A stretch of DNA of 64,000 bases from Gautieria morchelliformis (Eukaryota; Basidiomycota; Agaricomycetes; Gomphales; Gomphaceae): the NCBI GenBank assembly GCA_015179125.1, contig WHVA01000548.1, positions 1 through 64,000 on the forward strand, given 5' to 3'. This document shows, one piece after another, positions 1 to 10,652 of the stretch; positions within the stretch are counted from its first letter, which is position 1, and each line of letters opens with the position of its first letter. The notes beneath the pieces were generated by a model that did no database searches, had not been told where the DNA came from, and saw only the letters and a list, made by a program, of their open reading frames with translations. The position numbers and the translations under genes are program-made.

Positions 1-150
1 AATTAGATTTCGGTACCTTTTACACAAATGGCAATAATCAGTACCTTTGAGCACTGACAAATCAGTGCTCAGAAATATCATTAAATGAGCACCAAAAATA
101 AGTGCTTTGGAGCACTGATTTTCAGATACTGAAAAACATGCAAGTATGTG

Positions 151-179
<29 letters not shown>
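1..179. repeat. AT-rich repeat flank with poly-A tract
   Basis: This AT-rich stretch carries several short inverted copies of a GCACTGA-like motif and ends in a run of 29 A at 151-179. The 14-mer TAGATTTCGGTACC at 4-17 recurs in the same orientation at 2031-2044, where related GCACTGA motifs also recur. It may be the edge of an unrecognised non-autonomous element; I see no coding potential. Confidence 0.4.
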
Positions 180-181
<2 letters not shown>

Positions 182-1041
182 AACACGATCGCCCTCTTCA
201 CTGTGTATGTTAGACCATTAGGCATACAGAGCAATTTCCTCTTGTCGTCGAACTGAGTCCGCCAAGTAATTAGCGCTGCTGCCACTATAGCATGAAATAT
301 TGCTCACCAAGTCCTGGAGACATCGTGGCGACCAATGCAGTACTACACGCGTCCAAATTTTTCCCCAAGTGATTTGAATCTCCGACCCGCTTGAATTCTA
401 ACTCCTCTCTTCCCCCCATGACCACGGCCAACAGAAAACAAACTATAACGCTTGCCCTCATCAATTTTTCGATCGTGCCCAGTTATGATGGAGCGAACCG
501 GGAGGAAAATGCAGAGTATGTGAACATCGTGATGTTATCGCATGATCCCCGCTCAACACCCGCATCAAAAAGCTCTTCTTACAAATGATATCGTGGGGTT
601 GGGTAAAAACACGTTGGTTTAGAGGGTGCCTCCTGGTAAGATACTCTTTCATTGAAAATACCATGCATATACTCAATATATATTATTGCTACGTGCCTCT
701 CTGCTGCTCTCGCTCATGCACTCTGGGTCTTGCTCTCGCACTATCTCCCCTCGCCTGCTCGTTCTCACAATAGACCGCTCCTGCCCTCGCTCTCGCAATG
801 TGTCCTCGCTCTTACAATAGACCACTTCTGCTCCCACTCATGTGAAGGTTGCGAAAGATGAGTGTGGGGGCTGGGCTGTCGCAAATATTGGGAGCCATGT
901 TACATGCCTTATATGCCTACCTTCCTCATCGCTCACATACTCACATTCCGATCCTTCCAGCATACGCAGCCCAGGTGCGCCCATGAACATCTCTACTATT
1001 CCTCAACTCAACCTGACCACTGTATTTCTTTTTTTGGACAG
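180..1041. other. No gene seen; degenerate low-complexity sequence
   Basis: Short open frames here have no recognisable similarity and no consistent splice pattern. A roughly 45-bp imperfect duplication rich in CTCGCTCT and ACAATAGACC lies at about 750-835. The last part may hold more of the decayed J-domain region that belongs to the DnaJ pseudogene, but I could not read it as protein. Confidence 0.4.
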
Positions 1042-1914
1042 AAACACGGCCTTTATGAGCAACATGGGGAGGTACGTGTTGCAATTCGCCCTTGTCATTG
1101 TTCTTTGAGCTTTACTTTACTTTGACACTTATCGTTTTATACTTGCCCGGACGCGAGCTGACAAATATTACCCTTCCCTCTCATTGAGAAAGGCCTGAGA
1201 CAGCACGAAGGCGGCCAGCACGCCAATCCCTTCAATATGTTTTCGTCCTTCTTCAGTGGCGGCGGACATAAGTCGTTTCATTGTTAATTTATCGTTCTGC
1301 ACGCTCAAAATGATACTTTGCCATATAATACTCCTCATACTCATGTGCCATATCATTCATGACATTTATGATCCTGTGACACTGCAGCTCAACAAGAGGA
1401 GGTCCGCCGCAGGCCCATGACGACAGGCGACTTTGAAGTGACCCTTGAGGATATGTATAAGGGTGTGGAGATCGATGTAGGTTCCAAACATCATCTTTGC
1501 GTGATTTCTGCTCTGACGATTATGCTTTCGATGCCCATTCCTTCATCTCCATTTCTCGCGATCCTGCGACTCGGCATCCAGTTCATGATTAACATAAAGG
1601 TCTTCTGCGACCACTTCCGCGTTGGAGGACTTGCACATCCAGACGTGTCCCACGTGCTCGTTCCGCACATGCAGAACTATGCGCTCAACGTCCCCATGGG
1701 CATTGCTGAGGGCAGCGAGTTCGTGTTTGAGGGCGAGGGCGACGAGAGCCCGGACTGGGAGGCGGGCGACGTCGTTATACATGTCCTGGGCGGGAAGAAC
1801 AAGGGTGGTTAGCGGTGGAAGGAGACGAGTTTGTATTGCACCGAGAGCATTGGGGTTGAGGAGGTGCATAGGGCGACGTTGGGTGGGTTGGGCCATAGCT
1901 TTCAATCTATGTAT
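1042..1914 (+). pseudogene. Decayed DnaJ (Scj1/ERdj3-type) co-chaperone
   Basis: Pieces of an ER-type DnaJ protein can be read in order. 1042-1071 resembles the end of a J domain (LYEQHGE). After an intron at 1072-1188 comes GLRQHEGG and NPFNMFSSFFSGGG, the usual Gly/Phe region. 1391-1476 reads QQEEVRRRPMTTGDFEVTL and continues to EDMYKGVEIDV, the start of the C-terminal substrate domain. 1602 onward has CDH, then EFVFEGEGDESPDW and GDVVIHV, then RWKETSLY. The gene is broken: a TAG at 1810-1812 sits where the family has Trp, the CxxCxGxG zinc-finger repeats are mostly missing, and the J-domain HPD part is not found upstream. In an intact gene this would be an Hsp40 partner of the ER Hsp70 Kar2/BiP. 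Family assignment is fairly sure; exact ends are not. Confidence 0.65.
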
Positions 1915-2735
1915 TTCTGTCTTTCAGTAATAGAAAGCACTGTTATATTGTGTTTTAAAGTACCATTTATAAGTAACTTAAGAACTGAAAATCAGTGTTC
2001 TAGGACACTGAAAGCGGACATTCTAGCTACTAGATTTCGGTACCAAGCTTATCGAGAGGAAGTGTCAAAAATCTGCTCCCTGATTACTTATTATCAGTAA
2101 CTTGGGCACTGAAAAATTGGTGCGTAATGTACTTATATTAAGTGCCCTCAGTTACTGCAGTGCGCTGGGCAGACCACAACCTTTGCACCTACCGCGGGCA
2201 GCCGTCTCCTAAGATTGGGCTTCCTGCCAGGTAGGTAAGAGGGTTGCTAGGGGAGACGGGTGTGCAGCGGTTTCGAGCCGACGAAAGCTCTCATCAGGAG
2301 GATACCCCTAACCCGACCGCTCGCCCTTCCAGTTCTGTTTAGGAGTCACTACTTCTGAACCTGTGCCTAGTGAACGGTCTGTGCGCGTGAATGGTGCCTT
2401 TAGCCATCCGCTCAGAGGCCGCTACAGCACTCGTGACCCACCAGCGGGAAGTGTTACGGTTGGATGGTGAGTTAGTCAGGAGACGGAGGCCCCATGGATA
2501 TTTTGAGCTGAAAAGTGACACTGTGTATGGGCGCAATTGGAAGCCTTGAAGTAGGTCTGGAGGGTCTGTGTGTGTAGTGTATTGTAACAGTCACTACTTA
2601 CTTTATTGATATATATCTTCCATTGCCCGTCTTGGTGGTCATTTCTTCGTTATTAAATACCACTGGTGATAATCATGGTCGGTACAGACCATCGCGGCGG
2701 CCCATGGGTCCCGATGGCTATCCTACGGACAAGCG
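1915..2735. other. No gene seen; repeat-like intergenic DNA
   Basis: The first 230 bases repeat the GCACTGA-like motifs seen at the window start. From about 2195 to 2260 an imperfect inverted repeat is visible (CCGTCTCCTA against TAGGGGAGACGG). No open frame with recognisable similarity was found. The last 70 bases (2667-2708) form an inverted match with 3609-3650 on the far side of the neighbouring MITE. Confidence 0.4.
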
Positions 2736-3600
2736 CTATCAGGGCTGCTCAATTCTTAGTTCGGTTCGTTCGGTTCGTTTTTTTCATCTCGTCGCGCGTC
2801 GAAATTTTCGAGTCCGACCGTAAGCGAGCCAAAACAGCATGTTTTGCTTCTGCAGGAAACCGAACTGGACGAACTGGTCCTGGGGCAGTTCGTCCAGTTC
2901 GTTTTGCTGCGGAAGCAAAACGACACCCTTGGCTGCCTGGCCACGTGAATTACTTAATAATATAAACTACATTGCTGAGTAAACAAATAATTATTGACTC
3001 TCAGCTGACTGCGCGCGGGGATGTGCGCAGTTGAACGGCTGGCAGATGGGGTGGCGCCATCATTCCGGCCACAGGCCGTGGTTGGATAGATGTGGAGGGA
3101 AAGGCCGAGGAGCGAAGAGAAGGGGCCGCCGGTTGACGTGGATGCGCACCCACTGCAGTTGACAAAGCAGGGGATTGTGAGGACACCTGGTGTACTGGTT
3201 AACAAGTAGAATCCTGTATGAGAAACAGAATGGACCTGAAGTTGTGGATCAACATTGGAGAGAGCAGTACCCTGCGCTGGTGGATGGTGGTAGCTAGCTC
3301 GGTGCATGAACACGTGTCTTATCCACACATTGATGTAGTAAATGACATACATGATATTTCTCATTACCGGCCAACAGAAGAGCGTGGTAGGACCCAATGA
3401 GCTGCTGCTTCGCGTGCAGTGGTAATTATGCACGTTTACATAAGTCAAACTTGTCAATCTAGGCTCCGCCAAAGCTCCGCACAACAGTTCGAACCGAATC
3501 GAACTGAGTGCCTCAATTCTTACAGTTCGGTTCGTTGCAAAAAAAAACCGAACGACATTTTGCACAAACGAACCGAACTAAGAATTGAGCAGCACTATCA
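2736..3600. mobile_element. Non-autonomous DNA transposon (MITE)
   Basis: Perfect 27-bp terminal inverted repeats lie at 2744-2770 and 3567-3593; they begin GCTGCTCAATTCTTAGTTCG. The hexamer CTATCA flanks both sides (2736-2741 and 3595-3600) and could be a target duplication, or part of a longer duplication. The left edge read as CAGGGCTGC would suit a hAT-type end, but a matching 8-bp duplication is not visible. A second copy of the terminal repeat lies inside at 3512-3536, so the right end by itself folds into a hairpin. No transposase is encoded. Outside the element, 2693-2708 (GCGGCGGCCCATGGG) and 3609-3623 are again inverted copies, which suggests an older outer element or a longer degenerate terminal repeat. 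Confidence 0.7.
2841..2921. repeat. Near-perfect 36-bp inverted repeat (hairpin)
   Basis: The arms 2841-2876 and 2886-2921 are inverted copies that match at about 33 of 36 positions, separated by a 9-base loop. They contain GAACTGGACGAACTG and its complement. The hairpin lies within the MITE and would fold strongly if transcribed. Confidence 0.85.
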
Positions 3601-3918
3601 TCGCGATACCCCATGGCCGCCGCATTACCGTTGGGTATCCCGTTGTTATCATGCTCTGGGATGATGTTTTAGCTCTGATTGCTATTTCATATATTATAAT
3701 ATCACTACAATAGGTGGTAGTTTCTGCGCGGTTTCCCTGATGGGCTTCGTCCCAAGCCCTTAGCTCAAGCTGACTAACCCAGGTACTGCGGCCGGTAGTT
3801 TCCATCCGGCGATATACAAATCTGACTATCGATAAAAGTGCCAAGATTTCCCAAGGACCTACGGTGCCCGAAACTTACAGTGAGTTTACCTCCAAGCGAC
3901 CTATAACATAGACACAGA

Positions 3919-5279
3919 CTAGTCTAACACGGCATAGTGCTTAAGGTGGTCCGGGATGGCGTCAGCCAGGCCCTTGGCTTGGAGCCACTTCTTCGAGAAT
4001 ATTCGGCTTTGATACCGATACGCCCCGTCGCACAATATCGTGGCTACAGTAGACCCTGCAAAGTACACATGAGCTCCATATTGGAAGACTGGTCCAGTTG
4101 GCACACCTCGTCCGAGCTTCTGCGCCAGCTCCACAGCAGCAACTACGTTCAGTGCCGAACTTGCACCGAGGTATAAACCTTCCTTGTCCAGTAACTCATA
4201 CAACATAGCGATCGACTTAGAATCTGGAATGTGCAGTGCTCCTGATACGTGCTCAATCTCTGTGCCCAGATTATTGGTTACACGACCTTGTCCAATACCT
4301 GAGCAGGCGGTTCAAGGATTTATACCGGATAAGAGAAAGAAAAAGACATTACCTTCTGTAATGGAGCTTCCCGAGCGTTCGGTGAGATTGCCTCCGCTCG
4401 AGATGTAGCTGTATAGAACACTTCCAGGTGGGTCTGCGAGCCACGACTGTACCTTTCCTGCGCTCTTCTCTCGTAAATACCGCGCGACTCCAGCGAGTGT
4501 ACCGCCTGTGCCGGTGGCGCAGATGAATCCGTCCAATTTTCCACTCGTTTGTTGCCAGATTTCAGGGCCCGTAGAGATATAATGTGCGTGAGCGTTCGCA
4601 GGGTTGTCAAACTGGTCAGTCCACACGCTGTTGGGAACGGTCTTAGAGTAGTCGCGTGCTTGGTGATTATAATTCTGCGGGTTCTCGTACGCGACAGCAG
4701 GGACTGGTCGCACATCTGCACCGAGCATCCTAAGAAGATCGATTTTCTCCTGGCTCTGTGGCGGGGGATGTCCAGCATAAGGATCAAGGGATATGTTTTG
4801 AGAGGATTTGACTTGCCTGGGTATTAGGCATGTATATCACGCATTTGTAACCTCTGGCTCTGCAAACATGCGCGAGGCCTATTCCAGTATTCCCGGCGGT
4901 GCCTTCGATAACAGTGCCACCGGGCTTTAAACTATAAACGATATTAAGTTATCGACACCCCGTCTGGCACGCCAACACACATACCGACCTTTATCCTCTG
5001 CGTCTCGTACCACGCCTAAAGCGGCACGGTCTTTCACACTACCACCTGGATTCTGGAATTCTGCTTTGCCAAGGATAGTACAGCCAGTTTGTTCAGAGAG
5101 TGATTTGAGGTGGATCTGCAACAACTAAGTCGCAATTACTGATGAGGTGAAGATACAGGATATACCAAAGGAGTGTTGCCGACAGCAGCGGTAAAGCCTT
5201 CAACAGCTCTTAACGTGAAATCACGAGCTATCACCTTGCGCACCCTCAGGTATGGCCGTGAATATGGAACTGAAGGCAT
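3919..5279 (-). CDS. Cysteine synthase, long fungal (Cys12/Mcy1-like) type
   Basis: A PLP-dependent enzyme of the cysteine synthase family (O-acetylserine plus sulfide gives cysteine, or a related reaction). The spliced protein of roughly 375 aa starts [11 protein letters not shown] at 5279 and ends HYAVLD at the TAG at 3919-3921. Diagnostic segments in order: [23 protein letters not shown] (with the PLP lysine), [40 protein letters not shown] (PLP phosphate loop), [15 protein letters not shown] and FSKKWL. At least five introns are needed. That at 4756-4816 has a GC donor (GCAAGT) and must be spliced this way to give NTQSQEK. A 51-nt intron near 4070 keeps the frame open. The N-terminus is basic and could target mitochondria, but that is inference. 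It is divergent from ARF6 with 124 bp between starts. Confidence 0.93.
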
Positions 5280-5403
5280 CAGGCAATTCAATCTCCGAAT
5301 TTAATGCTTTAAACGGTCCCACTCGCGCCCAGCCTCGCTTTGTCCTGTCCTTCACTGCTTGACCCACTGCCGCTCTTTATACCACATCTTCGCAACTCGA
5401 GCC
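5280..5403. promoter_or_regulatory. Shared divergent promoter, cysteine synthase/ARF6
   Basis: Only 124 bases separate the two predicted start codons, so both promoters and 5' leaders must overlap here. The stretch is C- and T-rich on the plus strand, as is common near fungal transcription starts. I see no clear TATA box or specific operator. Confidence 0.5.
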
Positions 5404-6233
<830 letters not shown>

Positions 6234-6415
6234 CTGATGTTGTTTGGCGCCTTGTTGGTGGACTTTGATACCCTGGCGACTATGCCTTTCACGACTTTAT
6301 TAACTGCATACATGCTACTCCAGTGACTCCAGTTACGTCCGGCTTCATCTTGTGGTTTCGTCACATAATCTTTCTCAATACATCACGTGACCATGGCTTG
6401 AAGTTTGTGATTGTC

Positions 6416-9093
6416 ATGTCAGATGGAATACGAAAAGCCTGGCTACTTGAATATCTTATAGCATATGCTGAGCACCATGGCGGTCAGCTCTCATCTTTAC
6501 AGCCCAAGAAGGGCAAGGTCCAAATCATCAACGCAAGTCGCGTTATTCTCGCACAGTACTGTAGGCTAACCGTTAACGTTACCATACAGTTTCGCACCCT
6601 CCCAGAATCATCGGAAGAGTGGGTCTGGGCTGATGTGTCTGATAAAGTACATTGTGTCGCTGTTCGCTTCACAATGGAGGCAGTCAAATCTTTCAACAGC
6701 GACCGGTTCGTATCACTCTTGTCTGGCATGTTGAGCCACTGGTGATTCCTTTTGATTAGAAGAAATGCAGGTCGTCGACTTACTTCCAGAAGATGGGGCA
6801 TAGCCACCATCAGATGTACAGGGCCTTTCTTGTGCCGTCCACCTACCCAGAATGGCAAAGGTCTGGAGGATGAGTTGACGATTGCTCTCGTAATAGACCA
6901 AGTTGAAGTGGCGGGGTCAGAAGGAGAGGCAATGTTTGGGGATCCCAGGTGCGTGACCAAGGAGGAACCTATGCGGCGGTGGTTAGCAGGGCTCAGGCAT
7001 GGGTCTGGGGGGTAAGTAACAAGACCCGCAACATTCTAAGGTTAAATTGATATTGTTATAGGAATGTACTACAGTTGGAGCGTCTTCAACGTGATATGGA
7101 AGAGAAAGAAGCAAGAACTTCGGCCGACAAGGAGAAACCTTTGCTTCCTACTCGATCGATAGAAACAATGTTAAAAGTTGGCGTCAGCTCTTCAAAGTCG
7201 AACGGGAAAGCGTCTACCGACAAGCAGAAACAAAATCAGTGGATGACATCAATGAAAGACCTTGTGAGGTCATCCGTACTGTTTAAGATGATCTAGTTTC
7301 GATCCTCATGACAATATGCTAAGGGATTGGTATTAGCCTACGAATGCGGCAAAATACCAGAGGCTCAACGTCGGATTCTTGAGAATGTAGCTGGTCTGTT
7401 TCTCCCAGCAGGTGTGAGCCGTCACTGTCTGACATAGTTTTCAGTTTTCGACCTACACTCTCCATCCACACAACAATTGCCCACTGAAAGGTATCCCTTA
7501 GGCAAGTAAATCTAACACCAATCTCCTCATCATTCACGACAATTCATTTTGAATCAGGACCAGATACATCGACACCCACCAAGCACCCCCCTTCTCCCCC
7601 GACTTCCAGCCAAAGTCATACCAACAACCCCGGTACACCGAGCCAGTGGTCTGCGTCTCAAAAGACTAATTTGGGAGAGGATCGCGATGGCGATGGTGCG
7701 ATTGTGTTAGGACCCTCACGTTCGTCTCTGGACAAAGAAATTCCGATCAACCGGCATGCCGGTCGACGGGAATTGGAATGCGAGGGAGAAGAGACGCCGT
7801 CAGCAAAAACCGATCACGCCAGGAGCGTCCTAACCCACGAGCAGGTCGTCGAGTCGTCTATGGTAAATGAGGATGGCAGCATGAAGCGGAGAGTTCATCT
7901 CGGTGCCACCGATGAACCGCGTTCAATAGCTCCCATCCCGACGCCGCCGCCTAAAAGGAATGTCCAGGGCGTCGACAATGAACGAGTCCAGTTCTCTTCT
8001 GCAGCAACGATTCCCGACCCTGTGGTGTTGGTGCCAGATTCAGACATCTCCGGTTCCTATTCGCAATCCCGCTCGTACACTGATTCTGTTTCGTTGACAC
8101 AGCTTTCCGTGTCACAGCATTCTATCGCCCGTCAACAGCAACCTCAAGCTTTGTCGTCACACGATGACATAGCAGATCTCTCCTACCCTAAGGCCCCATC
8201 ATTGCCTCCGAAGCAATTGCCAACTGCCAAAGGGGTTGTGACTCACAAGCAGGATTTTAACACTGTCGACCCTGAATGTAATCCACTGGACACTGACGAT
8301 GAAGCTGCACAACGGATCCTAACCTTCTTTGACCCTAAACCAAGCCACACACCATTCCAATCAGATGACGGGGGAATTCGGGGCCACCACCCTGAGCCGG
8401 TGCAGTCAACACACTCCGACCACGACCCCATGGATCGTCGCTATGGCTCGTCAGAAGATATTCCAAAGAACTCGGGAGAGAGAAATTTCATGTCCGCTAG
8501 TTCACATGAAACAAAGATAAATCCTGGGCGAAAACGGACGCTAGCAGAGTCTGAAACGCTGATCTCTCCGGGAAAGCTTGGCGATGACATTGAACCACTA
8601 GCAAAAAGGCAAAAGGGAAGCTCGCCAGATGAAATGGTGGTAGAGAAAGTGGAGCATGATGCAGCGGCATGGAAAGAACCAAGTTTTGCTCGTTCAAGGG
8701 CCAAGGCAACAAGTAAGGAAAGGGCGACACAGGTGGGAAAGGATGGTGCAGGTATGTGACTTTTTTTCAGCTTAGTGACGGGAAAGATCTCATCGTGTGA
8801 CCGCAGCATCATCACACCAGAGCTCACGTTTACGGGCATCAACCCATCGTCAGACTGATGCAACTAGGCTCGAAGGCCTACCCTTTCCTGGTAGTTCTCG
8901 CTTTGACCTCTCTGGATCCTCAGAAGCTGGGAACTTACGATATGAGAGCCGCCCGGCCCGTCTGAAGTTAGGTGGTTGGCAGCCTCGAAAGGATATTCCA
9001 AATGGACCAGGCATCATGACTTGGGAAAGATTCAACACGATGTTATTGAAGGTGGGACGTGTCCGGGAACAAGCAAACAAATTGAATGCTTAA
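6416..9093 (+). CDS. TPP1/Est3-type OB-fold protein (probable shelterin subunit)
   Basis: The protein starts MSDGIRKAWLLEYLIAYAE at 6416. The first 160 or so residues resemble the TPP1/Tpz1/Est3 OB fold: WLLEYLI, then WADVSDKVHCVAVRFTMEAV (compare the human TPP1 stretch with SDG, VRCLV and TREAL), then WGIATIRCTGPF and LTIALVIDQVEVAG. TPP1 sits in the telomere-capping complex and recruits telomerase. A helical part (LERLQRDMEEKEA; AYECGKIPEAQRRILENVAG) follows. Next comes a long disordered Ser/Pro-rich tail with KRTLAESE and basic clusters, ending in WQPRKDIPNGPG at 9093. Introns are seen at 6533-6589 (57 nt, in frame, GC donor GCAAGT with a GCTAAC branch), near 6720-6760, 7015-7061, near 7262-7340, near 7412-7557 and near 8752-8806. 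The family call rests on a short similarity read by eye. Confidence 0.6.
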
Positions 9094-9184
9094 ACATGAT
9101 TTAAATGTCTCCCACATAGTGTAGAAGCTCACCATAATTTCTACCGGCTGTTGCCGAATTCACGAACCAATTCGGTGAGACCCT

Positions 9185-10477
9185 ATGCTCGAACCAGGCT
9201 TTTCAATGGCGGCAGATGTTTCGACAACCCCTTTAATCATCCACAACGGAATACATACTCAAGTTCCAGTTAGCGAGGATAATCGAAATGGCCACGTCAA
9301 ACCAAAGGTCAGACAGGACGGTCATTACGATAAGGAGGGCAAGCGTTGGGCCAGACGAAGGGACAATTGTGAGAAGCAACCTTGTTTGTTTGCTGACAGG
9401 TATCTGACACCCCTCGGTTGTGATAGCTCGCTTTGCAGGAAATATACATATAGTGAAGCCCTCCACCAAAGACTTCAATTTGAGTGTGTGCCTTCCCCGA
9501 TCTACATTCCCTAAACCGCTCCCCGCGTTCCTGCCTCGACATCTTGCTGCACCTTCCGCCTCACTACCACATCGTGATCCTATTTCTGCGAATGCCGGTC
9601 GGTACTCACTAAGTCTCAAGGGTGTTCGGAAAGAGCTGAGAAGGTCGGGGCCGAGAGCCGAGCAAATTGTTCTAGACATTGAGCAAGAACTAACAGCGTG
9701 GCTTGAAATGGGAGGTGTCCTGCTTTCCCCTGACTCTCAGCACGTTCTCTCATTCTCAAGAATGCCGGGTACGCCAATAGGCTCCTCCAAATCCATCATT
9801 GAAATTCATCGTTCTCCAACGGAGAGTATATGGCGAATTGATGAGGATTTTCCGCGCTTTCTTCTACATTGCGTCGCTCGATTTCATGGTGTAGTCTCTT
9901 TCAGTAAGTAGGATCAAATAAAATTAGGAGGGTGATACGATTGTTTCTCTTAGGCAAGACCACACAAAGGGATGAACCTGAGATGCGGCTCACTCATCTA
10001 TTACGGCCAAACGTTACTCGGCCTGACTTCACAGCTCCAGGTGTATTGGACACCCCCCCGGCAACTGATGTTGATGGGTTGTCTGCGTCGGACACAGAAG
10101 AGTCTGATGTTGCATCCGATTTTGCGCTTGGATCGGAGGCGGAGTACTTGTCGACTTTGCCTCTAGTCAGTTCAAGTTTCTCGCATGAAGAGGGTCGTGG
10201 TTCCCAAGTCCGTTCTTCGGAGTTACCCTCGTTCGACGAAGCTGAATCATCACTGGGCGAGCGCGAAGATGATACACTATCAATTAGTGTAGAATCTTTG
10301 ACTTTCGACACAGAGAGACGAGACTGGGAGCCAACAGCAAGGACGCATGGTGTTCGAGCTAGCCCTGTGTTGTCTCGATCTCCTTCGCGATCTGTTCGTC
10401 AGAGTACACGTCGGGTTCCAGGCATACGAGTGTTGAACGAGAACCGCCTACGGTTCTGGCAATATGTATTTGCGTAG
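9185..10477 (+). CDS. R3H-like domain protein with R3H-associated N-terminus
   Basis: Two introns join three exons; the first intron is 9369-9426. The N-terminal half has RWARRRDN then SRFAGNIHIVKPS, and YSLSLKGVRKELRRSG, which resembles the N-terminal region found ahead of R3H domains in fungal proteins. The middle has a helical run (IVLDIEQELTAWLE), then FPRFLLHCVARFHGVVSFSK, which carries the R-x3-H spacing (RFLLH) of R3H single-strand nucleic acid binding domains. The C-terminal part is acidic and Ser-rich (ASDTEESDVASDF), likely disordered, ending WQYVFA. Starts at 9185 and 9206 are both in frame. Exact function is unknown; RNA or ssDNA binding is inference from the R3H-like motif. It lies 91 bases after the TPP1-like gene on the same strand. 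Confidence 0.65.
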
Positions 10478-10652
10478 TCCTCCATATCAAAGCATAAAGC
10501 CCCATGAATTTGATGGCATAATACACCATGGAGCAACAACATGAAGGGTCATCAATGAATAAATTCCGTCGCATATAATAATAAATTAACCAGTGAAGAC
10601 TCTGACAATAAGAAACGATGTGGAACCCAAGAGACGCTAAACATTAGACGGG

